DNA of 64,000 bases, taken from CAMYLY01 sp036397755 (GTDB taxonomy: Bacteria > Gemmatimonadota > Gemmatimonadetes > Gemmatimonadales > GWC2-71-9). The position numbers were made by a program, and so were the translations under genes. The notes beneath the pieces are model-generated. The model was not told the origin of the DNA and did not search any database. It was given only the letters and a program-made list of their open reading frames with translations. Location of the stretch: contig DASWII010000066.1 in the NCBI GenBank assembly GCA_036397755.1, positions 1-64,000 of the forward strand, written 5' to 3'. Shown piece after piece: positions 7,566 through 16,130 of the stretch. The first letter of the stretch is position 1; every line of letters begins with the position of its first letter.

Positions 7566-8496
7566 CGACCCGACACGAACTCTCGCATGACGCTACCCGC
7601 CATGAACGCGACGTTCCCAGGACGTTCAGCGAGGCGGCGCATGAGATAGGGATACCAAGCCGTTCCAAACGGGACGTAGACCCGCATGTTGTATCCATCC
7701 GCTCGCAACTGCTCCTGGAGGTCACGGCGCACGCCATACAACATTTGGAATTCGAACCGGTCGGCGCCGACTCCGTATTGTTGGGCGAGGGCCACCGCGC
7801 GGTTGATGAGCCGTTCGTCGTGCGTCGCGATAGCCGGATAGTTGCCGTCCTGCAGGAGTCGCTCGAGCAGGCGCACGAATGCCCCAGCGACCTCACGCTG
7901 GTCTTGCAACGCGATGGCATCGGGCTCCGCGTACGCTCCCTTGCAGAGGCGCACCCGCGCCCGCCGTTGAATCAACTGCTCGACATCGTCGCCCGACCGG
8001 TACAGATAGCTCTGGATCACGACGCCGGTGTGGTCGTGGAACTCCGGCTCGAGGGCGTCGAAGAACAAGCGCAGCGTGCGCTCGGTATAGTCCGATCCCT
8101 CCATGTCGATGCGCACGAAAGTGTCCAGCTCCCGTGCATGCTCGAGAATCGCCCAGATGTTGCGTCGACAGAGATCGAGATCGATGGCGAGACCGAGTTG
8201 GGTCAGCTTGACGGACACGTGGCCCTGGATTCCCGACTCGGCGATCGTGTCCAGCGTACGCAGCACCTCGTCACGCGCGTGGAACGTCTCGGGTCCCGTT
8301 GCGACGCTCTCGCCGAGAGCAAATCGAGCCTCCCGGTGATGTCGCGGCCATTCAGGGTGCGGGCCGCCGCAACCGCGTCTGCAACGGTCTCGCCCGCCAC
8401 GAACCGAGAAGCGATACCCCGCCCTGCGCGGTTGCGCTTGAGGAACGCAAAGACACCGGGCTGTTCCGAAAGCCACAGGAACGTGCGTCGCAGCAT
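7562..8496 (-). pseudogene. Proline dehydrogenase with a frameshift near 8315-8319
   Basis: Proline dehydrogenase oxidises proline to pyrroline-5-carboxylate with FAD at the membrane. The N-terminal 60 residues begin at the ATG at 8496. The rest of the TIM-barrel, with VKLTQLGL, RIDMEGSDYTE, RLCKGAYAEP, FEFQMLYGVR and the R-x3-E-type RRLAERPGN end, lies in another frame. The switch falls in a CTCTC run (minus strand, 8319-8315). Removing one TC restores LDLLGESV, the family pattern at that place. All catalytic-domain residues remain, and ATGA coupling to the next gene is intact. A sequencing error, a recent 2-bp insertion or a programmed shift are all possible. Confidence 0.85.
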
Positions 8497-8504
8497 TGCG
8501 GCGG

Positions 8505-10640
8505 TCAGGCGGTCGGGTAGAACCGCTCGCCGCGGTCGGCCATTCGGACGAGGTTGGCGGCCGGGGCGAAGCGTTCTCCATAGCGGCCCGCCAGTTCCCG
8601 CAACGTCTCCACGATCTTGTCACAGCCCTGCGCGTCCACGAAACGCAGCGGTCCGCCTCGAAATGGCGGAAACCCGATACCGAACACCGCGCCGATGTCG
8701 CCATCGCGCGGACTGCGGACCACCCCTTCGTCGACAGCCCGGGCCGCTTCGTTGAGCATCGTGTAGACCAAGCGGCGCGTTACATCCACGCGGGGCACAT
8801 GGGACTCGGAGGCGGCGCCCACGATTTCGTAGATCGCGAGATCCACTCCTCGCTTCTTTCCACCTTCATACCGATAGAAGCCCCGACTGGACTTGCGTCC
8901 GAGGCGGCCCTCAGAGGTCAAACGCGCCAGGCCCGGCATGGCCGCGAGTCGATCACCAAAAGCCTGCTGGAGCACGTGGGACGCTTTGTGCGCCACATCG
9001 AGTCCCACTTCGTCGAGCAACGTGATCGGTCCCACCGGAAAGCCCCACTTGGTCATCGCTCGATCAATGGCCTCAACCGGTTCCCCTTCGGCGAGTAGTC
9101 GACCCGCCTCGTTGAGGTACGGCGCCAGAATCCGGTTGACCCAGAACCCGGGATGGTCCTCCACCACGATCACCGTCTTCCCCATCCTGCGACCGAAGTC
9201 GACTGCCGACACGGTGACCCAGGGGGCCGTCTGTTCGGTCACGATGATCTCAAGCAGCGGCATCTTCTGCACGGGCGAAAAGAAATGCATGCCCAGCATC
9301 CGCTCTGGATGTCGAGACTGTTCGGCGATGGAACGAATCGGAATCGTGCTCGTGTTGGATGCGATGATACAATCATCCCGCACGTGCTCCTCCAGCGCTC
9401 GCAGCACCTCGTGCTTCACCGCGACGTCTTCGAACACGGCCTCCACCACGAGGTCCACGCGACCGAACCCCTGCCAGTCCGTGCCACCGGACAGCAAGTT
9501 CAGCTTGCGGCGATACTCGGGTCGCGTGAGGCGCTTCCGCTTCACCCGGTCTGTGAGAATCGCCTGCGCGGCAGCGAGCCCGCTCCCAACACGAGCGAGA
9601 TCCGTGTCCTGAAAGCGCACATCGACATCCGCCTGAAGCACGGCGACGCCTCCCACCGCTGCCCCCATGAACCCCGCGCCTACGATTGCGACGTCGTCTA
9701 TTGACCTCGGCGGCGGGGCTTGTCCCCGCACACCCGGATCCTTCTTGAGCGCGGTGGTGGCGAAGAAGATCTCCACTAACCGACGGGACACGTCGCTCAC
9801 CGCGAGTTCCGCGAAGAGGCTCGCCTCCATGTCCAGGCCCGCCTCCATGCCGTGCTTCATTCCCTGTTCGACCGCTCGGAGCGCGCCCATTGGTGCCGGA
9901 TAGTGCCCCCCGGTCTGTGTCGCCACTGCCTTCCGGCTCATCCCGTACGCCAAGCGCCGCCCTAGGGGATTCCCATCTATGAGGGCATCGCGCAGGCTCC
10001 CGCGGCGGCGTTTGGGCTTCCAGCCTTCTCCCAGCCGGCGCGCGGCATCCAGCGCGGAGCGCTCTAGTACGGCCGGATGGACCAACTCGTCCACGATGCC
10101 CTTGCGCAGCGCACGTCGCCCGTCGAGGCGCTTCCCCGTCAGGATCAAATCGAGGGCCGCGGAGACACCGATGAGACGGGGCAGCCGCTGGCATCCACCC
10201 GCGGCGGGGAGAATCCCGATCTGCACCTCCGGCAGTCCGATCTTCGTGGAGGAGTCTTCCGCCGCGATGCGGTAGCTGCAGGCCAGGGCCGTCTCCAACC
10301 CACCGCCCAGACACGCCCCGTGGATCGCCGCGACGACGGGTTTGCCCAGACGGGCCAGACGGTTCACCAATCGCTGCCCCTCCCGTACGAGCTGATACGC
10401 CGCGTCGCGCGACTCGAGCGCAACGAACTCGTCGATGTCCGCCCCTGCAATGAACGATCCCGGCTTGCCCGAAATCAACACAGCGGCTTTGACGCTGTCG
10501 TCCGTGCCGAGCGAGTCGAGCAGGGCGTCCAGCTCGTCGCGCACCGCCCGATTGATGGTGTTCACCGGCGCGCCCGGCAAGTCGAGAACGATCTTGGCCA
10601 CGCCATCGAGACGCTCGACGGTCAGTGCGGGTTCGCTCAT
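8505..10640 (-). CDS. fadJ: Fatty-acid oxidation alpha subunit (enoyl-CoA hydratase / 3-hydroxyacyl-CoA dehydrogenase)
   Basis: A 711-aa bifunctional beta-oxidation enzyme that hydrates enoyl-CoA and oxidises 3-hydroxyacyl-CoA. The N-terminal crotonase domain (about 1-190) has AAIHGACLGGGLE and ALDLILTGKRL. The dehydrogenase part has the NAD-binding motif VAIVGAGFMGAAVGG at about residue 313, then HFFSPVQKMPLLEI and the C-terminal dehydrogenase domain. The start ATG at 10640 overlaps the fadI stop as ATGA, giving a coupled fadI-fadJ pair. It could equally be called fadB; the order thiolase then alpha subunit follows fadIJ. Confidence 0.92.
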   Translation of the reverse strand: MSEPALTVERLDGVAKIVLDLPGAPVNTINRAVRDELDALLDSLGTDDSVKAAVLISGKPGSFIAGADIDEFVALESRDAAYQLVREGQRLVNRLARLGKPVVAAIHGACLGGGLETALACSYRIAAEDSSTKIGLPEVQIGILPAAGGCQRLPRLIGVSAALDLILTGKRLDGRRALRKGIVDELVHPAVLERSALDAARRLGEGWKPKRRRGSLRDALIDGNPLGRRLAYGMSRKAVATQTGGHYPAPMGALRAVEQGMKHGMEAGLDMEASLFAELAVSDVSRRLVEIFFATTALKKDPGVRGQAPPPRSIDDVAIVGAGFMGAAVGGVAVLQADVDVRFQDTDLARVGSGLAAAQAILTDRVKRKRLTRPEYRRKLNLLSGGTDWQGFGRVDLVVEAVFEDVAVKHEVLRALEEHVRDDCIIASNTSTIPIRSIAEQSRHPERMLGMHFFSPVQKMPLLEIIVTEQTAPWVTVSAVDFGRRMGKTVIVVEDHPGFWVNRILAPYLNEAGRLLAEGEPVEAIDRAMTKWGFPVGPITLLDEVGLDVAHKASHVLQQAFGDRLAAMPGLARLTSEGRLGRKSSRGFYRYEGGKKRGVDLAIYEIVGAASESHVPRVDVTRRLVYTMLNEAARAVDEGVVRSPRDGDIGAVFGIGFPPFRGGPLRFVDAQGCDKIVETLRELAGRYGERFAPAANLVRMADRGERFYPTA

Positions 10641-11929
10641 GAACGCTCCAGCACCATGGCGAACCCCATCCCGCCTTGCGCGCACACGGAGATCAAGCCG
10701 AACTGCACATCGCGTCGCTTCATCTCGTTCGCCAATGTGAGCGTGATGCGTGCGCCGGTGGCGCCAAACGGGTGCCCGATCGCAATCGAGCCCCCCATGA
10801 CGTTCAACGTGTTCCAGTCGATCTCCCCGACGGGATCCTGCCGCCCAAGCCGGTTCATGGCCCACGTACGCGACTCAAAGGCCTGAATGTTCGACAGGAC
10901 CTGCGCCGCAAACGCCTCATGCATCTCCACGAGCCCCAACTCGGACCAGGGAATACGCGCGCGATCGAGCGCCTTGGGGACGGCAAACGCCGGACCCATG
11001 AGCAGCTGCTCGCCGGGATCCAGCGCCGCAACCGCGTATGATCGGATGAACGCCAGCGGCTCGTATCCCAACGCCCGCGCCGCCTCGTCGCTCATGAGTA
11101 TCACAGCAGCGGCGCCGTCTGTGAGCGGCGAAGCGTTCCCCGCGGTAACCGACCCGTAGCGACGGTCGAACACCGGCTTGAGCGCCGCGAGTTGCTCGAT
11201 ACTGGAATCGGACCGCACACCGTTGTCGCGCGTCACCGGGTCGGCGCCGGCGACGAACACCGGCGCGATCTCCGCCGTGAGTCGCCCATCTTCGCTGCCG
11301 GCGTGGGCGAGCCGGTGACTCCGCAAGGCGAACTGGTCCTGCGCGTCTCGGCCGATCCCGTTCAGCTTCGCCATCTTCTCTGCCGACTGCCCCATCGTTT
11401 CACCGGTGGACGGTTCCGCAATCGCCGGCGTGACCGGTTTCAAGTCCCGTAGGCGGAACTGCCCAAGCAGGCTTACACGCTGGGCGATCGACCTCGCTCG
11501 ACTCAGGGCGACCAGGAACTCCGCAAATCGCTTGGAGTGCTGGATCGGGACATCCGAGAGGCTCTCGGCACCGCCCGCCACCACCACATTAGCGCGTCCC
11601 GCGGCGATCTGGTCGCTGCCGATGGCGATCGCGGTGTTGGCCGAGGCGCAGGCACGATTGACGGACGCCGCCGGAATGTGCGCCGGGAACTGCGGCAGGA
11701 GGCTGACCTCCCTCGCGAGGTTGGGAGCGAGCACACTCGGAACGACCTGGCCGAAGTACATCTCGTCCACAGTCTTCCCGTCGAGGTTGGCGCGGTGGAC
11801 GAGCTCGACGACGGCGCGGTGTGCGAGATCGACGGCTGGAACATCCTTTAGCACCGTGCCGGCCTTGCAGAACGGGGTCCGACACCCCCCGACGACAGCG
11901 ACCCGTCGCCCATTCGAAGTGACCGACAT
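10637..11929 (-). CDS. fadI: Acetyl-CoA C-acyltransferase (3-ketoacyl-CoA thiolase)
   Basis: A thiolase of about 430 aa that cleaves 3-ketoacyl-CoA in the last step of beta-oxidation. The nucleophilic cysteine lies in VNRACASANTA, the C-terminal histidine in GHPFGATGAR and the second cysteine in SVCAQGGMG. The N-terminus GRRVAVVGGCRTPF is typical of FadI/FadA. The ATG at 11929 was chosen by this alignment; a GTG ten codons earlier is possible. It is the first gene of the leftward fadIJ pair and partners the downstream alpha subunit. Confidence 0.92.
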   Translation of the reverse strand: MSVTSNGRRVAVVGGCRTPFCKAGTVLKDVPAVDLAHRAVVELVHRANLDGKTVDEMYFGQVVPSVLAPNLAREVSLLPQFPAHIPAASVNRACASANTAIAIGSDQIAAGRANVVVAGGAESLSDVPIQHSKRFAEFLVALSRARSIAQRVSLLGQFRLRDLKPVTPAIAEPSTGETMGQSAEKMAKLNGIGRDAQDQFALRSHRLAHAGSEDGRLTAEIAPVFVAGADPVTRDNGVRSDSSIEQLAALKPVFDRRYGSVTAGNASPLTDGAAAVILMSDEAARALGYEPLAFIRSYAVAALDPGEQLLMGPAFAVPKALDRARIPWSELGLVEMHEAFAAQVLSNIQAFESRTWAMNRLGRQDPVGEIDWNTLNVMGGSIAIGHPFGATGARITLTLANEMKRRDVQFGLISVCAQGGMGFAMVLERS

Positions 11930-12001
11930 CGTGCGAAAGCTAGCCGGTGCTCGCTGCACCTGCTAGGATGAGTTCACGGTGGTGCGGCGCGGCGCGCGGA
12001 C

Positions 12002-12544
12002 CTAGGCGCTCGGGCGCCGAGCCAGGATGCTCCCGACCGCCATCGGTCGGCCGTCGAGCATTTCGATGACCTCACGCGCAAGCACGATTTCGAAGGGGAG
12101 CACGAGAGTCCACAACTCGCAGGGTTTCAGCAGGTGTTCGTCGGACGTCGGGCCCCAACCCAATTCACGTTGCTGCTCGGAGAATGTTTCCGCCATGAAA
12201 TATCCACCCGGACGAACCGCATCGAGGAACGTCGACATCCGTGCCCGATCGAGGTAGTTGAACATCATGACGAGGTCGAAGGGACCCTCCGGAAGCGGAT
12301 CACCGCTGAGATCTCGCCGCATCCACTCGATGGGCAGGCGCGCCTTCTTGGCCGCTTGGTCTGCCTGTTCCAGTGCGGCATCGTCGAAATCCACGCCAAT
12401 CACCTTGGCCCCGCGCCCGGCTGCCGCAATCGCGTGCCGGCCTGAGCCGCAGGCAATATCGAGGACGCGCACGCCTGGCGCGATGACTCCCGCGTGCCAC
12501 TGAAACCACGTACTGGGCATCCCCAGATGCTCGGGTCCTGACAC
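12002..12544 (-). CDS. Class I SAM-dependent methyltransferase
   Basis: A methyltransferase of about 180 aa with a Rossmann fold. Motif I is VLDIACGSGRHA at about residues 27-38, followed by the acidic VIGVDFDDAAL and the motif FDLVMMFNYLDR. The acceptor substrate cannot be told. The GTG start at 12544 is preceded by AAAGGAG at a rather long spacing of 12 bases. It is divergent from glpD, and its start codon and the glpD GTG occupy opposite arms of one 10-bp palindrome, so its ribosome site lies inside glpD. Confidence 0.8.
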   Translation of the reverse strand: MSGPEHLGMPSTWFQWHAGVIAPGVRVLDIACGSGRHAIAAAGRGAKVIGVDFDDAALEQADQAAKKARLPIEWMRRDLSGDPLPEGPFDLVMMFNYLDRARMSTFLDAVRPGGYFMAETFSEQQRELGWGPTSDEHLLKPCELWTLVLPFEIVLAREVIEMLDGRPMAVGSILARRPSA

Positions 12545-12551
12545 GATCGTG
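12542..12551. promoter_or_regulatory. 10-bp palindrome holding two divergent GTG start codons
   Basis: CACGATCGTG is a perfect palindrome. The minus-strand GTG at 12544-12542 starts the methyltransferase and the plus-strand GTG at 12549-12551 starts glpD. No intergenic space remains for a promoter, so each gene must be driven from within the other. The start choice on both sides is reasoned, not proven. Confidence 0.5.
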
Positions 12552-14216
12552 GACGCTCCTTTTTCTCGCGCGGTTCGAGCCGCGGCCCTCATGGAGCTCG
12601 CAGCCGAGCCAGTCGACCTGCTCGTTATCGGCGCCGGGATCACCGGTGCCGGGATCGCACGTGACGCGGCGATGCGCGGGATGCGCACGGCTCTCGTCGA
12701 CAAAAGCGACTTCGGGTCCGGAACCAGCTCCCGATCGTCACGGCTCATCCACGGTGGCCTACGCTACCTCGAGCACGGGCACCTGCGTCTCGTGTTCGAA
12801 GCCAGTCGCGAGCGCCGGATCCTGCTCCGCATCGCCCCGCACCTTGTCTGGCCCCGCTCCTTCATCGTGCCCGTACACCGCGGCTCGCGGCTGCCCCTAT
12901 GGAAGCTGGCCGCCGGCCTGCTGCTCTACGATCTGCTGGCCACCTTCCGGAATGTGCGCTCCCATGAGATGCTCGGCAAGCGTGCGTTGCGACGAGCCGA
13001 GCCGGGCCTCAGGTCGGGAGGACTGCGAGGTGGAGGGCGGTACTATGACGCACAGTGCGACGATGCCCGACTGACCCTCGCGAATGTCCGCGACGCACAC
13101 CGACACGGCGCCCTGGTGGCGAACTATGTACGGGTCGAGCGTCTCGAAACCGCCGACGGGCGGGTTGGCGGCGCACACGTCGAGGATCTCACGACGGGGG
13201 CGCGGCTTGCGATCCGGGCCCGCGTCGTGGTGAATGCCACCGGGCCGTGGTCGGATGCGCTTCGCGGAACAGACGAACAGGGACCTCAGCTTTGCCTGAG
13301 CAAAGGTGCACACGTAATCGTGCCCCGGTGGCGCCTGGGCAACAACGAGGCCCTCACCCTCACGTCGCCCCTCGACGGACGGGTCGTGTTCGTCGTTCCC
13401 GTAGGTGACTTCAGCTACATCGGGACGACCGAGACCACCGACGACACCAATCCCGATGCGATCCGCGCCACCGGGGCGGACGTGATCTACCTGCTGCGCT
13501 CCGCGAACGCGTTCTTTCCGGAGGCGCGCCTCACGCCAGAGGACGTGCAAGCCAGTTGGGCTGGCGTGCGCCCGCTGGCGCGAGCAGGAGCCACGGATCA
13601 CCCGGGGTCGGTGTCACGAGAGCACCGGATTCTCGAGAGTGGTCACGGCCTGCTTTCCATCGTGGGAGGCAAGCTCACCACATATCGGGTGATGGCCGCT
13701 GAGGTGGTGGATCGGGTTGCGCGACGGCTTCATGAGTTGGACGGCCGTCCGGTGCCTCCACGAGCAGCCACCGACCGTGAACCGCTTCCGGGTGGCGGGT
13801 CGCGGGATCTCGACATCCTGGTTGACACAGCGACCCAGGAGGGCATCCCGCGGGCAACGGCCGAGTATCTGGTGCGCTGTTATGGGAGCGAAACCCCGGC
13901 CGTTGTGCGCCTTGCAAAATCGGATCCGAAGCTCGCTCGCCCGGTCGTGCCAAAGCGCCCCGTCATTTGGGCGCAGCTTCTGTATGCTATGCGCCGGGAG
14001 ATGGCCCTGACGCTCGGCGATCTCTTCATCCGTCGCACCAGCCTCTACTACGAAGCGCCCGACCATGGACTCGAGGCGGCCGCCGAAGTCGCACGGCTGG
14101 CCACGGCGGAAGCCGACTGGGACACCGAACGCTGCGAAGCGGAACTCGCCGCCTACCGGCAACAAGTGGAGACGATGCTGCGGTTCCGCGCCGAACTCTC
14201 AGGTGACGCGGTCTAG
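12549..14216 (+). CDS. glpD: FAD-dependent glycerol-3-phosphate dehydrogenase
   Basis: A 555-aa enzyme that oxidises glycerol-3-phosphate to dihydroxyacetone phosphate at the membrane and feeds electrons to quinone. The FAD dinucleotide motif is VIGAGITGAGIARDAA at about residues 26-41. The family marks FGSGTSSRSSRLIHGGLRY and the C-terminal GGKLTTYR follow. The GTG start at 12549 is preferred over the ATG at 12591 because the residues before the FAD motif (SRAVRAAAL) match the usual GlpD N-terminus. Its stop TAG shares the tetramer CTAG with the stop of the convergent gene at 14213. No glpF or glpK is present. Confidence 0.93.
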   Translation: MDAPFSRAVRAAALMELAAEPVDLLVIGAGITGAGIARDAAMRGMRTALVDKSDFGSGTSSRSSRLIHGGLRYLEHGHLRLVFEASRERRILLRIAPHLVWPRSFIVPVHRGSRLPLWKLAAGLLLYDLLATFRNVRSHEMLGKRALRRAEPGLRSGGLRGGGRYYDAQCDDARLTLANVRDAHRHGALVANYVRVERLETADGRVGGAHVEDLTTGARLAIRARVVVNATGPWSDALRGTDEQGPQLCLSKGAHVIVPRWRLGNNEALTLTSPLDGRVVFVVPVGDFSYIGTTETTDDTNPDAIRATGADVIYLLRSANAFFPEARLTPEDVQASWAGVRPLARAGATDHPGSVSREHRILESGHGLLSIVGGKLTTYRVMAAEVVDRVARRLHELDGRPVPPRAATDREPLPGGGSRDLDILVDTATQEGIPRATAEYLVRCYGSETPAVVRLAKSDPKLARPVVPKRPVIWAQLLYAMRREMALTLGDLFIRRTSLYYEAPDHGLEAAAEVARLATAEADWDTERCEAELAAYRQQVETMLRFRAELSGDAV

Positions 14217-15358
14217 TCATCAACGGGAAGCAGGGCAGCGCCTTGCGCCCGCCGGTCGCGGAAATCTCTGGACTGCTCGTAGGCCTGCCGTAGATCTCGG
14301 ATGAGCTCCGCTCGCCGATCGTAGAGTCGTCGCGGGGTCCGCGGTGCGCACTTGGCAAGCGCATAGGACGCGACGATCGGCAGAGCGATGGTGCTATCGC
14401 AGTAGCACACGACGGCGTCCGGTAGCTGGTCGGGATCCACTTTCCCCCAACTGACCGCCTCCCCAGGTGTCGCCCCGGAAAGCCCCCCCGTGTCGGATCG
14501 TGCGTCCGTGATCTGGAGGTAGTAATCGTGCCCCTTCTCCTCGATACCGAGTACCTCTTGAATCTGGGGCTCCGTCTGCAACACGAAGTTCTTGGGACTC
14601 CCGCCACCGACAATGAACACGCCACTCTGGCCACCCTTGCGCTTCGCGTCCAACACGATCGCGGCCGTTTCATTCACGTCAGCGGACACGTCGTAGGCGA
14701 TGGCGTGCCCTCCCAACGCGAGTTCGGCCACATTCATTCCAATCGATGAGTCGCCGGGAGACGACGTGTACAACGGCACTCCGTACTCGTGCGCCGCCGC
14801 CACCAAGGACTTGTGCGTGAGTCCGAGCGCTCGCTCCCGCTCCCGCACATACGCCCCGAGCCGGAAGTGGTATTCGGCCGAACTCATGGGCTTTTGGAAC
14901 TCCGGCAGCTTGCTCACTTCTCGGAGGAACTCGTCCGTCTTCAACAACACGGCGTAGTCAAAGAACACATCGTAAATCCGCACCACGCCGTGTTCGCGGA
15001 GTTCGACGTCGTCCGCCACGTGCGTTCCGCGATGCATGGAGAATCCCAATGGAAAGTGCAGGTCGTGATACAGGTTCGCGCCGGTGGACACGATCCAGTC
15101 GACAAAGCCCGCCTCGATCAGTGGGATAATGGTCGACATGCCGATCCCGGCCGGCGTCATCGCCCCCGTAATGCTCATGCCCACCGTGCACGTCTCATCC
15201 AGCATGCGCGTCGTGAAGAGCTGGCACGCCTCGCGCAACCGGCCGGCGTTGTACGCGAAGAACGCACCGTCCACCAGTTCCGCGACACTCTCACCACCCT
15301 TCAGAGGCTTCGGGTTGATCCGCTTTCCAGCGAGGTACTGCCGCTTGTTCGCAGTCAT
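14213..15358 (-). CDS. Deoxyhypusine synthase-like NAD-dependent enzyme
   Basis: A 381-aa member of the deoxyhypusine synthase family. In eukaryotes and archaea this family transfers an aminobutyl group from spermidine to a lysine of eIF5A; bacteria lack eIF5A, so the substrate here is probably a polyamine (inference). NAD-site stretches TGANLYHD and SSPGDSSIGMN are visible, as is GGGSPKNF. The catalytic lysine region EAVSWGK, equivalent to Lys329 of the human enzyme, is intact at about residue 322. The ATG at 15358 begins one base after the stop of the LOG-family gene, implying co-translation. Confidence 0.9.
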   Translation of the reverse strand: MTANKRQYLAGKRINPKPLKGGESVAELVDGAFFAYNAGRLREACQLFTTRMLDETCTVGMSITGAMTPAGIGMSTIIPLIEAGFVDWIVSTGANLYHDLHFPLGFSMHRGTHVADDVELREHGVVRIYDVFFDYAVLLKTDEFLREVSKLPEFQKPMSSAEYHFRLGAYVRERERALGLTHKSLVAAAHEYGVPLYTSSPGDSSIGMNVAELALGGHAIAYDVSADVNETAAIVLDAKRKGGQSGVFIVGGGSPKNFVLQTEPQIQEVLGIEEKGHDYYLQITDARSDTGGLSGATPGEAVSWGKVDPDQLPDAVVCYCDSTIALPIVASYALAKCAPRTPRRLYDRRAELIRDLRQAYEQSRDFRDRRAQGAALLPVDD

Positions 15359-15359
15359 T

Positions 15360-16130
15360 TCACCGGACCTTTCCACCGCCATCCAGCACGGCACGGCGTT
15401 CTTCAGCCTCGACGACGATCCTGACCACTTCCTTGGGGTCGTCAACAATATGGAACAGTGTCAAGTCCTCGCGTGAGATCTTCCCCTCTGCCGCCACGCG
15501 CGTCGTGAGCCAATCCACGAGGGGCCGCCAATAGTCTGACCCAACCAGAATGATCGGCGTGTCCCAGATCTTCTTGGTTTGGACGAGCGTAAGCGATTCG
15601 AACAGCTCGTCCATCGTGCCGAACCCTCCGGGAAAGAATACGAAAGCACACGAGTACTTCACGAGCATCGTCTTACGCACGAAGAAGTACCGGAAATGGA
15701 CGACGCGGTCGAGATAAGGATTGGCCCCCTGCTCCTGTGGCAACTCGATGTTGAGCCCGATGGAGAGGGTGCCCGCCTCGCGAGCGCCACGATTGGCAGC
15801 CTCCATGATCCCAGGCCCAGCGCCCGTCAGCACCGGGAACCCGGCCTCTCCCAACAGGTGTGCGGTCATGATCGCGACCGTGTAGTAGGGATCATCGGAG
15901 GGCGTTCGGGCGGATCCGAAGATCGAGACGGCCGGCGCGAGGTCAGCCAGTTCCTCGAAGCCCTGCACGAACTCTCCCAGAATCCTCAGAGCTCTCCAAG
16001 GATCGGTATGGGTGAATGAGCGCCGCTCGGTAAACCGCGGAACCTCGAGCAACCGCTCGTCCGCCGTGAGGCGCTCGCTCGGACGAACCGTTTCAGGTGG
16101 CGAGGATTTCGATGGCTGCCGCATAGTCAT
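15360..16130 (-). CDS. LOG-family (TIGR00730) Rossmann-fold protein
   Basis: A protein of about 256 aa from the LOG/lysine-decarboxylase-like family, nucleotide-monophosphate phosphoribohydrolases of the kind that activate cytokinins in plants. Diagnostic motifs are PGGFGTMDE and GPGIMEAANRGA. The start is one of two ATGs at 16130 or 16124, both inside the end of the preceding aminotransferase gene. It lies in a leftward run with the aminotransferase upstream and the deoxyhypusine-synthase-like gene one base downstream. The true bacterial substrate is not shown by the sequence. Confidence 0.88.
   Translation of the reverse strand: MTMRQPSKSSPPETVRPSERLTADERLLEVPRFTERRSFTHTDPWRALRILGEFVQGFEELADLAPAVSIFGSARTPSDDPYYTVAIMTAHLLGEAGFPVLTGAGPGIMEAANRGAREAGTLSIGLNIELPQEQGANPYLDRVVHFRYFFVRKTMLVKYSCAFVFFPGGFGTMDELFESLTLVQTKKIWDTPIILVGSDYWRPLVDWLTTRVAAEGKISREDLTLFHIVDDPKEVVRIVVEAEERRAVLDGGGKVR

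Noticed and set aside
7403..8755. 450-aa open frame antisense to the proline dehydrogenase region
   Set aside because: Covers the reverse strand of recognisable proline dehydrogenase and fadJ sequence and has no domain features.
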